Assembly: GCF_900114975.1 (NCBI RefSeq)
Contig: NZ_FOUU01000005.1
Span: 109,947 to 173,946, forward strand
DNA: 64,000 bases
Direction: 5' to 3'
From: Thermodesulforhabdus norvegica
GTDB taxonomy: Bacteria > Desulfobacterota > Syntrophobacteria > Syntrophobacterales > Thermodesulforhabdaceae
Below, in pieces: positions 1-10,015 of this stretch (positions within the stretch are counted from its first letter, which is position 1; the number at the start of each line of letters is the position of its first letter). A model generated the notes under the pieces. The model worked only from the letters and a program-made list of their open reading frames with translations, was not told where the DNA came from and searched no databases. Made by a program: the position numbers and the translations under genes.

Positions 1-2186
1 TTTCATCGACAACCCCCGATGACCTCAAAGCGGCGGCATATCTTCTTACCTGCGGTGCCGATCTTAATGTGGTGGCCGATATCGTCACAAGGGATCTCAC
101 GCGAGAACAGGTCTCTTTGCTGAATGAACTCATAAATGCTGCCCGAATTTATACAATTCACGGAATAGATATATGCATATCTTCAATTTCGGTGAATAAA
201 TACGTCGGTGATTTTGCCCTCATCGTTCATAAATTCAGAGACATGGAAAACCTTAATGTGGTCTTTGCTCTGGCCCGAATGGAGGACAGAGTTTACATGG
301 TTGCACGAAGCCGAATCCCGGAGGTAAACGTCGGCGAGATTGCTTCTTATTTCGGCGGAGGAGGGCATGCCACGGCGGCTTCTGCAACCATCAGGGGGAA
401 GACACTGATAGAAGTAGAAAACAAGCTGTGGGAAGTCCTTCAGAGCCGGATCCGGCCGACTCCGGTAGCAAGAGACCTGATGAGTCAGCCGCCCATATGT
501 GTCAACGAACTTATGCCGTTGAAGTCTGTGGAAGAGGTAATGATAAGATTCAATATAAATGCCGTTCCCGTGGTTCGTAAGGATTCATCGGAGCCCGTGG
601 GAGTATTATCACGCCAGACCGTGGAAAAGGCTTTATACCACGGCTTTGACGACGCACCGGCCCGGGATTACATGAACAGGGATTTTAAGGTTGTAGGACC
701 GGATGCCACCATCCTTGAGATTCAGGAGCCGCTGGTGGAGTTTCAGCAGAGGATACTACCCGTTGTGGAAGATGGCAGGATTATCGGTGTAATAACTCGC
801 AGAGATCTGCTTAAATACCTGGTGGAAGAACGATCGACTCATCCGAGAGAATTGAACGGCGAACTGCTGTTTCAGAAAAAAAGAGAAAAAAATATAGAAA
901 GCCTTTTAAGAGAACAGTTGCCGGAATACGTGATAGATATTCTGAAAAGGATGGGCAGGCTCGGTCACAGGCTTGGCTATGGAGTCTATGCTGTTGGTGG
1001 GTTCGTAAGGGACATACTCCTCAGAAGGCCAAATCTCGATATAGATATTGTTGTTGAGGGTGACGGTATAGTATTTGCCCGTGCTTTTGCGCAGGAAGAG
1101 GGTATCCGGGTGAGAACCCACAAAAAATTCAACACGGCGGTGCTAATTTTTCCGGACGGTATGAAAATAGACGTTGCCACGGCGAGGCTGGAATACTACA
1201 GATATCCCGCAGCTCTACCGGTCGTTGAATTCGGTTCTCTAAAGATGGATCTTTACAGAAGAGACTTTACCATAAACACACTGGCTGTTGACCTTCGGCC
1301 CGAAAGGTTCGGGCGGCTGATAGATTTTTTCGGCGGCCAGAAAGACTTAAAAGAAAAGACGATAAGAGTACTTCACAGTCTCAGTTTTGTGGAGGACCCT
1401 ACAAGGATCTTAAGGGCCATTCGCTTTGAACAGCGCTTTGGTTTTCAGATAGGACGCCAGACCGAAAGGCTTATGCAAAATGCCGTTAAAATAGGGCTTA
1501 TAGAAAAAATCGGAGGCCACAGGCTGTTCCACGAGCTACAGCTTATTCTGATGGAAAACGATCCCGTGCCTGCCCTGAGGAGAATGGACGAATTTCAGCT
1601 CCTGGGCGTCCTGGATCCTCTGTTGAAATGGACGGAAAAAAAAGAAAAACTCTTCCGTTCTCTGAAAGACGTTCTCTCCTGGTACGAGTTGAGTTTCCTC
1701 GACGAGCCGGTGGAAAAGTGGTGGATCTATTTCTGCGCTCTGTTAGACGGCCTCAACGCTTCGCAACTCGAGGGTGTTTGTAAAAAGCTGGATCTACCCG
1801 AAGGCCATAAAACAAGGCTCTTCGGTGCGTTAAGAAATATTTACAGAGCTGCTCGAGAACTGGAGGCAAAGGAGAGTCCACCACCAAGCATAGCCTACAG
1901 GATCCTTAATGGCCTTTCCACAGAAGAGCTCCTTCTTCTTATGGCAAAGACAGAAATTCCGGAGGTCAGAAAATCCGTTAACTTTTACCTTACTCGCTAC
2001 CGTTACGTAAGTCCTGAAATCAAAGGCCGTGATCTCAAGGAGGCTGGAGTCCCACCCGGGCCTATTTACAGGAAGATACTGGATGAATTGCTCTATGCCA
2101 AACTGGACGGACTGGTTTACACTAAACAGGATGAGTGGGAATATCTCAAAAGACACTACCCGGAAATTTTCAAGGATGAGTCTTAA
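1..2186 (+). CDS. DHHA1-CBS-CBS-poly(A) polymerase family tRNA nucleotidyltransferase (5' truncated by window)
   Basis: The frame is open from base 3 with no start codon that fits the family, so the N-terminal DHH domain lies outside the window. The visible part has, in order, the DHHA1 signature GGGGHATAAS near base 355, two CBS domains (about 470-840), and a class II nucleotidyltransferase head and neck. The head shows VGGFVRDIL followed by DIDIV, which carries the catalytic Asp pair, then RRDFTINTLAVDL and EDPTRILRAIRF. Proteins with this architecture add C and/or A to tRNA 3' ends; the DHH and CBS parts are of unclear function and may sense nucleotides. The stop codon overlaps the next start by one base. 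A GTG at 69 is in frame but lies inside the DHHA1 region, so I do not accept it as the start. Confidence 0.9.
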   Translation, partial: SSTTPDDLKAAAYLLTCGADLNVVADIVTRDLTREQVSLLNELINAARIYTIHGIDICISSISVNKYVGDFALIVHKFRDMENLNVVFALARMEDRVYMVARSRIPEVNVGEIASYFGGGGHATAASATIRGKTLIEVENKLWEVLQSRIRPTPVARDLMSQPPICVNELMPLKSVEEVMIRFNINAVPVVRKDSSEPVGVLSRQTVEKALYHGFDDAPARDYMNRDFKVVGPDATILEIQEPLVEFQQRILPVVEDGRIIGVITRRDLLKYLVEERSTHPRELNGELLFQKKREKNIESLLREQLPEYVIDILKRMGRLGHRLGYGVYAVGGFVRDILLRRPNLDIDIVVEGDGIVFARAFAQEEGIRVRTHKKFNTAVLIFPDGMKIDVATARLEYYRYPAALPVVEFGSLKMDLYRRDFTINTLAVDLRPERFGRLIDFFGGQKDLKEKTIRVLHSLSFVEDPTRILRAIRFEQRFGFQIGRQTERLMQNAVKIGLIEKIGGHRLFHELQLILMENDPVPALRRMDEFQLLGVLDPLLKWTEKKEKLFRSLKDVLSWYELSFLDEPVEKWWIYFCALLDGLNASQLEGVCKKLDLPEGHKTRLFGALRNIYRAARELEAKESPPPSIAYRILNGLSTEELLLLMAKTEIPEVRKSVNFYLTRYRYVSPEIKGRDLKEAGVPPGPIYRKILDELLYAKLDGLVYTKQDEWEYLKRHYPEIFKDES

Positions 2187-2851
2187 TGGAATGGATAATT
2201 CACAAGGTTACCAACGCCGGCATATACTTTCTGCCCCTTCTGATCGGCGTGATGGCACATGAGATCGCCCATGGGTGGGCTGCAGAAAGGCTGGGTGATC
2301 CGACGGCAAGGCTTGCAGGACGCATCAGCATAAACCCCCTTGTTCATATTGATCCTCTGGGCACCGTTGTTCTCCCGCTTATGCTCTACCTTCTTAATGC
2401 ACCTTTTCTCTTTGGATGGGCAAAGCCCGTACCCGTCAGGATGGAACTGCTGCACGGTGGGCGGCGTGGCATGGCCCGTGTTGCCCTTTGCGGACCTCTG
2501 ACCAACCTCATGCTTGCAGCCCTCAGCAGCCTTGTGTATCACGGTTTGATGTGGTCTTTTCGCTCGGCAATGCTGGGGCACGGATCAAGATGGTTTCTTG
2601 AGCCGCTTATTCTCATGGCGGGTACGTCCGTGGCAATAAATCTCGTTCTTATGATTGTAAACCTCGTGCCCATTCCGCCTCTTGACGGAGGACGCATTCT
2701 CGTGGGGTTACTCCCCGAAAATGCGGCCGTAGCCGTTGCCCGCCTGGAAAGATACGGTATGTTCATAATCCTGCTTTTAATCGTAACCGATGTGTGGTCC
2801 TTTCTACTGGGGCCTTTATTGCAGACGCTTATCAACATTTTTCTGGGGTAA
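2186..2851 (+). CDS. Site-2 protease family (M50) membrane metalloprotease
   Basis: A 221-residue, strongly hydrophobic protein. The zinc motif HEIAH sits near residues 25-29 in the first membrane segment, and the second zinc-ligand motif appears as NLVPIPPLDGGR near residues 153-165. This is the short M50B form without PDZ domains, common in bacteria, with no known substrate here. The ATG overlaps the upstream stop by one base, so it is translationally coupled to the nucleotidyltransferase gene. The trpS gene follows after 15 bases. The family assignment is secure; a role in regulated membrane proteolysis is only inferred. Confidence 0.9.
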   Translation: MEWIIHKVTNAGIYFLPLLIGVMAHEIAHGWAAERLGDPTARLAGRISINPLVHIDPLGTVVLPLMLYLLNAPFLFGWAKPVPVRMELLHGGRRGMARVALCGPLTNLMLAALSSLVYHGLMWSFRSAMLGHGSRWFLEPLILMAGTSVAINLVLMIVNLVPIPPLDGGRILVGLLPENAAVAVARLERYGMFIILLLIVTDVWSFLLGPLLQTLINIFLG

Positions 2852-2866
2852 GGAGGTAAAGGCTAA

Positions 2867-3904
2867 ATGGAACAGGCCAGGAAAAGGGTTCTCAGCGGTA
2901 TGCGTCCTACTGGGAAGTTACACCTGGGAAATCTTCACGGAGCATTGGATAACTGGCTATCGTTACAGGATGAATACGAGTGTTTTTTCTTTATCGCCGA
3001 CTGGCACGCCCTTACGACCGATTACGCCAGCCCCGAAATGATTCGCCGGAACACCTGGGATGTGGTACTCGATTGGTTAAGTGCTGGGATAGACCCGGAA
3101 AAAAGCACTTTGTTCATACAGTCCGAAGTAAAGGAACACGCCGAGCTTCATGTGCTCCTGAGCATGATTACGCCGATTCCCTGGCTGGAAAGAAATCCCA
3201 CTTACAAGGAACAGCAACAGCAGCTTTCTCATAAGGATCTTTCCACTTACGGTTTCCTGGGTTACCCGGTTCTCCAGACGGCGGATATCATCATATATCG
3301 GGCACATGGAGTCCCCGTCGGCAAGGATCAGTTGCCTCACATAGAACTTGCCAGAGAAATCGTCAGGCGTTTCCATTTCCTCTACAGGTGCAACATTTTC
3401 CCGGAGCCCCAGGCACTGCTCACGGAGTATCCCGTGATTCCCGGTACCGATGGTCGTAAGATGAGTAAAAGTTATAACAATTGCATATATCTTGCCGAAG
3501 ACGCCGAGTCGGTCCGCAGAAAGGTCATGACGATGATAACCGACCCCCAGCGGAAACGCCGCACCGACCCCGGCGATCCCGAAGTATGTCCGGTTTTCGA
3601 TCTGCACAGGATCTACTCAGGAGAAGACGAGCGATCTGAGATTATCCAGGGTTGCCGGACTGCATCCATAGGATGTGTTGACTGCAAGAAAATTCTTCTG
3701 AAGAATCTTGAAAGGAAACACGAGCCCATCAGGGAAAGACGCCGGAAGTTTGAAGGGAAAATGCCCGAAGTATACGAGATAATGGAGGAGGGAATAAAGA
3801 AGGCCAGGGAGGAAGCCTCACGGACGATGGAGCTGGTCAGAGATGCTATGGGAATGAATCCCTTTATGGAGGCAGAGGCTCATATCAGGGCAGGGGCCAG
3901 GTAG
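2867..3904 (+). CDS. trpS: Tryptophanyl-tRNA synthetase
   Basis: Class Ic aminoacyl-tRNA synthetase that charges tRNA(Trp). It has the N-terminal GMRPTGKLHLGN (HIGH-type motif at residues 19-22) and KMSKS at residues 198-202. The 345-residue length is close to the usual bacterial TrpS. A clear ribosome binding site, aaggagg, ends about ten bases before the ATG. The sequence between the motifs (FFIADWHALTTDY, GYPVLQTADI) is typical of the family. It sits in a run of co-directional genes, followed after three bases by the pseudouridine synthase. Confidence 0.97.
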   Translation: MEQARKRVLSGMRPTGKLHLGNLHGALDNWLSLQDEYECFFFIADWHALTTDYASPEMIRRNTWDVVLDWLSAGIDPEKSTLFIQSEVKEHAELHVLLSMITPIPWLERNPTYKEQQQQLSHKDLSTYGFLGYPVLQTADIIIYRAHGVPVGKDQLPHIELAREIVRRFHFLYRCNIFPEPQALLTEYPVIPGTDGRKMSKSYNNCIYLAEDAESVRRKVMTMITDPQRKRRTDPGDPEVCPVFDLHRIYSGEDERSEIIQGCRTASIGCVDCKKILLKNLERKHEPIRERRRKFEGKMPEVYEIMEEGIKKAREEASRTMELVRDAMGMNPFMEAEAHIRAGAR

Positions 3905-3907
3905 TCC

Positions 3908-4654
3908 ATGACCCGTTCCGGCGTACGGTTGCAGAAGTTTATTGCACAGGCGGGGCTTACCTCCAGAAGGAAAGCGGAGGAATGGATCAGGGCAGGCAGA
4001 GTGCAGGTTAACGACAGGGTGGTTACCGAAATGGGCGTTGTTATAGATCCCTCCGTCGATGTGGTTAAAGTTGACGGGCATGTGGTTGAACCTTTGCCCA
4101 CAAGAAGATATGTAGCCCTTTATAAGCCCCGTTTCTGTGTAACAACCCTTTACGACCCTCAGGGGCGCCCTACCGTTATGGACTTTGTGACTTCCATCAG
4201 AGAAAGGATATATCCGGTCGGAAGGCTGGATTTCGATGCGGAGGGTCTCCTTCTTCTCACCAACGACGGTGAACTTGCCCACAGGCTTATTCATCCCAGC
4301 TACGGCGTGAAAAAAGAGTACCTTGTTCTGGTTAAAGGCCATCCCGGTAAGTGGTTTTTTCAGAAGTGGCGTGATGGGGTTTATCTGGAAGAAGGCAAAA
4401 CATCTCCCGCCGAAGTGTACCTCGTCAAAAGAGAACGCCTCGGAACCTGGGTCAGGGTCATAATGCATCAGGGCTGGTATCGTCAAATTAAGCGTATGGG
4501 GCAGGTCACGGGGTATCCGGTCCTCAGGATTAAGCGAATCGCCTATGGCCCTATTACCTTGGAAGGCCTTAAGCCCGGAAAATTCAGGGAATTGTCCCGA
4601 CAGGAAGTTAGAGAACTCTACCGGCTGACCGGCCTTAATCGGGAAGGCTTGTAA
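3908..4654 (+). CDS. RsuA/RluB/RluE/RluF-family rRNA pseudouridine synthase
   Basis: A 248-residue protein with an N-terminal S4 RNA-binding domain (RLQKFIAQAGLTSRRKAE, residues 7-55) and a catalytic domain whose VGRLDFDAEGLLLLTNDG segment carries the nucleophilic Asp near residue 108. Length and S4 domain fit the RluB type (23S rRNA position 2605 in E. coli) better than RsuA, but the exact uridine cannot be told from sequence. Its stop overlaps the ATG of the next gene by one base. Confidence 0.92.
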   Translation: MTRSGVRLQKFIAQAGLTSRRKAEEWIRAGRVQVNDRVVTEMGVVIDPSVDVVKVDGHVVEPLPTRRYVALYKPRFCVTTLYDPQGRPTVMDFVTSIRERIYPVGRLDFDAEGLLLLTNDGELAHRLIHPSYGVKKEYLVLVKGHPGKWFFQKWRDGVYLEEGKTSPAEVYLVKRERLGTWVRVIMHQGWYRQIKRMGQVTGYPVLRIKRIAYGPITLEGLKPGKFRELSRQEVRELYRLTGLNREGL

Positions 4655-6525
4655 TGACTCCGGAGCGTTTCGGATCGGGCTATGAAGTTTACATAAGAGG
4701 GCGTAAAAGGAATCCCATAATCCGGGTTGCCCGCCTTGTCTTTGTCATTATCCTCGGCGGGATTTTCATCCTGGGTGGCCTGGTCTTTACGGGAACGGTT
4801 ACTCTCGATCAACTTTACGCAATGACGCCGTGGGTTCCACACACCCTGCAGGCCGTTGAGATAGAAACCGGCGGCAGGGTTATTGAATGTGTGCCGGACA
4901 GGCCCTGCGAAGTCCGCCCGTCGGATCCCATCAGGGTTGTGAAGATACGTTCAAATGCCCCTTTTGGCTGGGGCTTCCGTTTACTTTCTCTCACCATGGA
5001 TGCCGATAGACTGCGTACCAGGCCGGCGTCCTTTCAGGATATGTTTCCCCACATAAGCTTCGACCGACCTGTCAGTGAAGTCATTACGGTGAGGTGGTTC
5101 CGGTGGAACATAGGTACAATTCGGTTAACTGCGAGATGGACACCTACCGACTGGGTTCAGAAGGCACAGAAAGCAGAATCCGTTGACGACAAAATCTGGT
5201 TTTTGCTGAAGGCTATTGAAGGCGATCCGAACCATGTTTTTGCCCGACTGCAGCTCGCCGAGATTCTATTTTCAGAGGGCGATTATACGGGAGCTCTAAA
5301 GCATTACCGGACACTGGCGGAAAAGGGGCCTACGAGGCAGATTCTTGAGCGCATCGTCGACTGCAACAGAAGACTTAACAAACCTGAGGACGTGGTTAAA
5401 GGTTACGTGGTGCTGCTGAACAATTTTCCCGAAGCTCGATATTTTAATGCCCTGGTTTCGTACCTTAAATCGGGAATGACGCCGGATAAAGCGAAAATAT
5501 ATGCCCAGAAGGCATCGACGGAAATTCCCGCCCCCTTCAGACCCTCAATCTGGCTCTTCCTCACGGATTTGTGCTCAAAACTCAAAGACTGGGCCTGTGT
5601 TGCCAGATACTCAGAGATGGCCCGGCAGAATCTGGGTTCAAAGGACCCGAATCTCGTGTACAATCTGGGAATTGCCTACTGGAAACAGGGGGACTGCAAA
5701 AGGGCAATCTCCTACCTGGAGCAATATCTTCACCTCAACCCGGGAGACGATAAGGCTCTTGCGCTTGTTGCCGAATGTCGTGAAAGGGTAGGAGATTTTA
5801 ATACTGCTCTGGAACTCTACGGCAGGCTTGCCCGAAAACACCCGAACGAGGCATCTATAACCCGATGGATCAATGTGGCGGAAAAGGCGGGAAATTCAGA
5901 TGACCTCCTGGAAGCCTATACCATGCTTACCAGGATTAAGCCATCAGATTTCCTCGCCTGGTATAACCTCGGCGTCCTGGCATACAAAAATAAAAAAACC
6001 GATGACGCCATGTCTGCCTTCGAGAAAGCCCACTCACTGAAGCCGGACGACCCAAAACCCCTTGCCTACATTCGCAAGATCTACCGGGAGAAGAAAAACC
6101 TGAAAGGAGAAATGGGCGTGCTTGAAAAGTTGATCGCCCTGAATCCCGGAGATCTAAACCTTTATCAGGATTACTTTGAGTTAATTCAGAGAACCGGGAC
6201 TATTGATAAAAATTCGGAAAAAATATTCCGTTCCTGCGTATCTTCACTTCCCGATAAACCCCAGTGTCACGAAATGCTGTTGTACGTCCTGTTGAAGGAA
6301 AACAGGAAAAAGGAGGCAGCATCCACCCTCGATGATTTAATAAAACTCAACCCCCGTAACCCTGAGCTTCTCTTGCAAAAGGCAAAACTGGAATACAGCA
6401 TCGGGCGCTTCAAAGAGACACTCACGGCACTGCAAAAATACCTGGATCTTCGCCCCGACGATCGAGAAGCGAAAGAACTCTACATGCAGGTCCGAATTAA
6501 ACTGCTCAAAAGCTCAGGCCAATAG
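4654..6525 (+). CDS. Membrane-anchored tetratricopeptide repeat protein
   Basis: A 623-residue protein. A short cytoplasmic N-terminus with basic residues is followed by one membrane segment at about residues 26-48 (VFVIILGGIFILGGLVF), so most of the chain is probably periplasmic. Residues 55-160 form an uncharacterised domain, and from about 165 to the end there are many TPR-like units, for example PNLVYNLGIAYWKQGD and FLAWYNLGVLAYKNKK with the usual 34-residue spacing. TPR domains bind partner proteins; no partner is visible here. It is translationally coupled to the pseudouridine synthase gene and converges on rsfS with only 3 bp between them. Confidence 0.85.
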   Translation: MTPERFGSGYEVYIRGRKRNPIIRVARLVFVIILGGIFILGGLVFTGTVTLDQLYAMTPWVPHTLQAVEIETGGRVIECVPDRPCEVRPSDPIRVVKIRSNAPFGWGFRLLSLTMDADRLRTRPASFQDMFPHISFDRPVSEVITVRWFRWNIGTIRLTARWTPTDWVQKAQKAESVDDKIWFLLKAIEGDPNHVFARLQLAEILFSEGDYTGALKHYRTLAEKGPTRQILERIVDCNRRLNKPEDVVKGYVVLLNNFPEARYFNALVSYLKSGMTPDKAKIYAQKASTEIPAPFRPSIWLFLTDLCSKLKDWACVARYSEMARQNLGSKDPNLVYNLGIAYWKQGDCKRAISYLEQYLHLNPGDDKALALVAECRERVGDFNTALELYGRLARKHPNEASITRWINVAEKAGNSDDLLEAYTMLTRIKPSDFLAWYNLGVLAYKNKKTDDAMSAFEKAHSLKPDDPKPLAYIRKIYREKKNLKGEMGVLEKLIALNPGDLNLYQDYFELIQRTGTIDKNSEKIFRSCVSSLPDKPQCHEMLLYVLLKENRKKEAASTLDDLIKLNPRNPELLLQKAKLEYSIGRFKETLTALQKYLDLRPDDREAKELYMQVRIKLLKSSGQ

Positions 6526-6528
6526 TTG

Positions 6529-6882
6529 TCACCCCTGGACGGTTGATAGGTATTCCGTTTTTGCATCAATCCATAAGCCTTCAAGGTCGTAGATTTCCCG
6601 GATCGGTTCGTAAAAAATGTGGACTATGACGTCGTCGTAGTCCATGAGAACCCAGTGTCCCTCTCTCAGACCCTCGACACCAAGCGGCCTGATACCGTGC
6701 TTTTTCATCTCCTGTTCGATATGATCGGCAATGCCCTGAACCTGCCGGGTCGAACGTCCGCTGCATATTACGAAGTAATCGGCATAGGAGCACAATCCCT
6801 GGACATTAAGCAGCACAATCTGCTCCGCTTTATAATCACCGGCAAGCTCTGCGCATCTTTTTGCTTTTTCCTCGACGTTCAT
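6529..6882 (-). CDS. rsfS: Ribosomal silencing factor RsfS
   Basis: A 117-residue member of the RsfS/Iojap family, which binds ribosomal protein L14 and blocks subunit joining when nutrients are short. Family features are visible: SYADYFVICSGRSTRQVQGIAD, then GLREGHWVLMDYDDVIVHIF. It is the last gene of the minus-strand operon, 10 bp after nadD. The nadD-rsfS pairing is common in bacteria and supports both calls. Confidence 0.95.
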   Translation of the reverse strand: MNVEEKAKRCAELAGDYKAEQIVLLNVQGLCSYADYFVICSGRSTRQVQGIADHIEQEMKKHGIRPLGVEGLREGHWVLMDYDDVIVHIFYEPIREIYDLEGLWIDAKTEYLSTVQG

Positions 6883-6892
6883 AAACTCCTTT

Positions 6893-7585
6893 TTATACCT
6901 CCTGATGTTTCGATACTTCGTTTACGTTATCTTCCAGATACAGCCCGTGTTTATAAATATATTCACGCACCTGCTCGGGAACGAGATACCGTATCGATTT
7001 TCCCTGCCTTATCAGGCTTCTTATGGCCGAGGCCGAGATGTCAATGTGAGTAACCGGAACCAGGTGGATGGAACCGTATTCGGAACACGAAAAAGAGCAC
7101 TCTTCGGGAACCCAGCGGTAAAGCGACGATATGCGGGATCTCACGAAGTCTATTATTTCATCCTGAGAGTGACCGGGACGTGTCATAACGGCAAAACAGG
7201 TCGTTTTAAATAAGTCGCGGTAATTCCACCATGTTTCGATTTCCAGGAAAGCATCGGCCCCAATTATGAAGTAGAGCTCGGTCTGATGAGGCAGGATGTT
7301 CTTTTTCATGTGAGAAACGGTGCGAAGGCTGTAGGAAATTCCGCCTAATTGTCTTTCAATATCGGATACTTCAAAGCGGGGGTTGCCGGTAACTGCGAGA
7401 CCAAGCATGTTAAGGCGGTGATTGTAGGTTGACACTGCCAGCCCGGGTTTGTGAGGTGGTCGATAAGCCGGCACGAAAATGACCTTGTCGAGACCGATAA
7501 AATCCGCCACCTCCTCGGCGACCCTCAGGTGACCCAGGTGCACGGGGTTGAAGGTTCCTCCGAGGATGCCGATACGACGCTTCAC
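6893..7585 (-). CDS. nadD: Nicotinate-nucleotide adenylyltransferase
   Basis: Converts nicotinate mononucleotide and ATP to deamido-NAD. It has the nucleotidylyltransferase motif GGTFNPVHLGHL at the N-terminus and the C-terminal SASAIRSLIRQGKS, equivalent to the ISSTxIR motif. The 230-residue length is usual. It follows proA by 9 bp and precedes rsfS by 10 bp, in one transcription unit. Confidence 0.96.
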   Translation of the reverse strand: MKRRIGILGGTFNPVHLGHLRVAEEVADFIGLDKVIFVPAYRPPHKPGLAVSTYNHRLNMLGLAVTGNPRFEVSDIERQLGGISYSLRTVSHMKKNILPHQTELYFIIGADAFLEIETWWNYRDLFKTTCFAVMTRPGHSQDEIIDFVRSRISSLYRWVPEECSFSCSEYGSIHLVPVTHIDISASAIRSLIRQGKSIRYLVPEQVREYIYKHGLYLEDNVNEVSKHQEV

Positions 7586-7594
7586 CTGAAGCCC

Positions 7595-8848
7595 TCAGGT
7601 CCTGATCTGACCGTTACCGAAGGCAATGAACTTCGTTGTGGTCAGCTCATCTACACCCATCGGGCCAAAGGCGTGAAGCTTTGAAGTTGATATGCCGATT
7701 TCTGCACCCAACCCGAGCTGGTACCCGTCGTTGAAGCGAGTAGAGGCATTCACCAGAACGAGGGACGACTGAACGGATTCGATGAAAGCCCAGGCTCGCT
7801 CGTAGTTCTCGGTAATAATGGCCTCGGTATGGGCAGAACCGTAAGTATGAATATGATCGATGGCCTCATTCATAGAGTCAACGACTTTTACGGCCAGAAT
7901 TAGATCAAGATACTCGGCTTTCCAGTCTTCTTCGGTTGCCTCCCTGCAGGGGATTATTTCCCTGGTTCTGGGACATCCTCTCAACTCGACTCCGTGAGAA
8001 TCGAAGACCTCCTTCATTCTGGGCAAAAACTTTCCGGCCAAGTCTCTATGTACGAGAAGGGTTTCCATTGCGTTGCAGACACCGGGCCTCTGCACTTTTG
8101 CATTTACGCATACGGTCTCCGCCATCGAGAGATCCGCAAACTTGTCAACATAAACGTGGCATACTCCTTTGTAATGCTTCAGTACGGGCATCCGGGCATT
8201 TTCACTCACAAAACGAATCAGTTCCTCTCCACCCCGCGGAATCATAACGTCTACGTATTCTTCAAGTTTAAGCATCTCCAGCACCGCTTCTCTCTCGGTC
8301 GTGGGCACAAGCTGAACGGCATCTTCGGGAAGTTCTGCCTTACGCAGTCCTTCTCTCATGATCCCAACAAGGCACTGGTTGGAGTAAAAGGCTTCCGATC
8401 CGCCCCTAAGTACGACGGCATTCCCGGATTTGATGCAGAGTATGGACGCATCAACGGTCACGTTAGGCCTGGACTCGTAGATAATGCCGATAACCCCCAG
8501 GGGTATTCTCATTCGACCGACTTTGAGACCGTTGGGTCGTTTCCAGAGGCCCGTTATTTTGCCTACAGGGTCGGGCCAGGCTATGACCTCTTCTATTCCC
8601 GCAACCATTTCCGACATGACCTTTTCCGACAGGATAAGCCTGTCCAGTTTTGCACCGCTTATACCGCTTTCCCTGGCCTGCTCAACGTCTTTCCTGTTTG
8701 CCTCCTCGATGCGTCCCCGCTCCCGTCTGAGGCCCTCGGCAATAGCCGCGAGGGCATTGTTTTTCTGGTCGGTCGTTGCCTTCGCCATCAGGTAAGACGC
8801 CCTTTTAGCCCGCCTTCCAATTTCCTCAAGGATCGTTTTCCAGCTCAC
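7595..8848 (-). CDS. proA: Gamma-glutamyl phosphate reductase (glutamate-5-semialdehyde dehydrogenase)
   Basis: Second step of proline biosynthesis, an NADPH-dependent reduction of glutamyl-5-phosphate. The 417 residues include the aldehyde-dehydrogenase-type catalytic cysteine in [13 protein letters not shown] (about residue 255) and the conserved [17 protein letters not shown] and [21 protein letters not shown] segments. It lies 4 bp after proB, so the two enzymes of the pathway are made together. Confidence 0.97.
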   Translation of the reverse strand: MSWKTILEEIGRRAKRASYLMAKATTDQKNNALAAIAEGLRRERGRIEEANRKDVEQARESGISGAKLDRLILSEKVMSEMVAGIEEVIAWPDPVGKITGLWKRPNGLKVGRMRIPLGVIGIIYESRPNVTVDASILCIKSGNAVVLRGGSEAFYSNQCLVGIMREGLRKAELPEDAVQLVPTTEREAVLEMLKLEEYVDVMIPRGGEELIRFVSENARMPVLKHYKGVCHVYVDKFADLSMAETVCVNAKVQRPGVCNAMETLLVHRDLAGKFLPRMKEVFDSHGVELRGCPRTREIIPCREATEEDWKAEYLDLILAVKVVDSMNEAIDHIHTYGSAHTEAIITENYERAWAFIESVQSSLVLVNASTRFNDGYQLGLGAEIGISTSKLHAFGPMGVDELTTTKFIAFGNGQIRT

Positions 8849-8852
8849 CTTT

Positions 8853-10010
8853 TTACTCCTCTGTAATGATTGCCAAATTATCCCTGTGAATAACCTCTTC
8901 AGAATGGCAGTATCCGAGTAGCCTCTCTATGTCTGACGTGTGGTGCCCCTTAATCTTTTCAATTTCATCGGACCTGTAATTTGTCAGGCCCACGGCAATA
9001 ACCCGCCCGTTTTCGTCCAGACACCTTACCGGAGCCCCTTCGTCAAAGGTGCCCCGGACTTCTTTGATGCCCACGGGAAGCAAAGATTTTCCGGCCTGAA
9101 TCAGTGCCCTCACCGCTCCGGTGTCCAGAACCAGGTCTCCTCTGGGTTGAGGCAGATGGGCAAGCCAGATCTTTTTGCCGTGGTATATCTTTCCATGAGG
9201 CACAAAAAGAGTGCCGAGGTTTTCTCCCGAAAACAACCTTAGAAGCACATCCTTTTCCGTGCCTCTGGCAATGATCATGGGAATTCCTATAGAAAGGGCT
9301 TTCCGTGCGGCAAGCAACTTGCTGACCATACCGCCGGTCCCGACACTGCTTGTTTGCCTGGATGCGCATGAGAGGAGAGAGCGATCCACGCAATGAACCG
9401 TCGATATAAGGCGTGCGTCGGGGCTGGTAGTGGGATCACAGGTATAGAGACCGTCCGTTATGGTGAGGTTGATTATCAGATCGGCATTGACAAGCCCTGC
9501 AATAAGAACCGACAGCTGGTCGTTATCTCCGAATTTAAGTTCATCCACCGCAACGGTGTCGTTTTCGTTTATCACCGGAATTACCCGCCACTCCAGAAGC
9601 GTTTCGATTGTATTCTTTGCATTGACGTACCTTTTCCGGTCGGCCAGGTCTCCTGCGGTAAGGAGTATCTGGGCAACCAGTATGTCGAACTTATCAAAGG
9701 CCTCTTCCCAGGCCTGCATGAGGAAGCTCTGCCCGAGGGCCGCAGCCGCCTGCTTCATGGGAATAGCTTTCGGCTTTTGTGAAAGGCCGAGCTTTTTTAT
9801 ACCCGATGCAATGGCACCCGATGATACGATTATTACGTCCCGCCCCTGATCACGAAGCTCTGCGATCTGGTCGCTGAGACGGTGTATTACAACTCTGTTC
9901 AGACCTCTCTGGCTCGTAAGCACCGCACTGCCGACCTTGATGACTACGCGCCTGCAACCTTCAAGAAAACTTCGTCTTTCCTCGCCGAATTCAAAGCCGT
10001 TGCGCCTCAT
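8853..10010 (-). CDS. proB: Glutamate 5-kinase with C-terminal PUA domain
   Basis: First, feedback-controlled step of proline synthesis. The amino acid kinase domain begins [14 protein letters not shown] (about residue 20) and includes [23 protein letters not shown] and the [13 protein letters not shown] segment. Residues from about 285 on ([20 protein letters not shown]) are a PUA domain, giving the long 385-residue form. It overlaps neither neighbour and starts only 5 bp downstream of obgE. Confidence 0.97.
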   Translation of the reverse strand: MRRNGFEFGEERRSFLEGCRRVVIKVGSAVLTSQRGLNRVVIHRLSDQIAELRDQGRDVIIVSSGAIASGIKKLGLSQKPKAIPMKQAAAALGQSFLMQAWEEAFDKFDILVAQILLTAGDLADRKRYVNAKNTIETLLEWRVIPVINENDTVAVDELKFGDNDQLSVLIAGLVNADLIINLTITDGLYTCDPTTSPDARLISTVHCVDRSLLSCASRQTSSVGTGGMVSKLLAARKALSIGIPMIIARGTEKDVLLRLFSGENLGTLFVPHGKIYHGKKIWLAHLPQPRGDLVLDTGAVRALIQAGKSLLPVGIKEVRGTFDEGAPVRCLDENGRVIAVGLTNYRSDEIEKIKGHHTSDIERLLGYCHSEEVIHRDNLAIITEE

Positions 10011-10015
10011 CAGGA

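Noticed and set aside
7994..8866. Long open frame (290 codons) on the plus strand
   Set aside because: Lies antisense to the complete proA gene; its composition is the shadow of proA codons and it has no recognisable motif.
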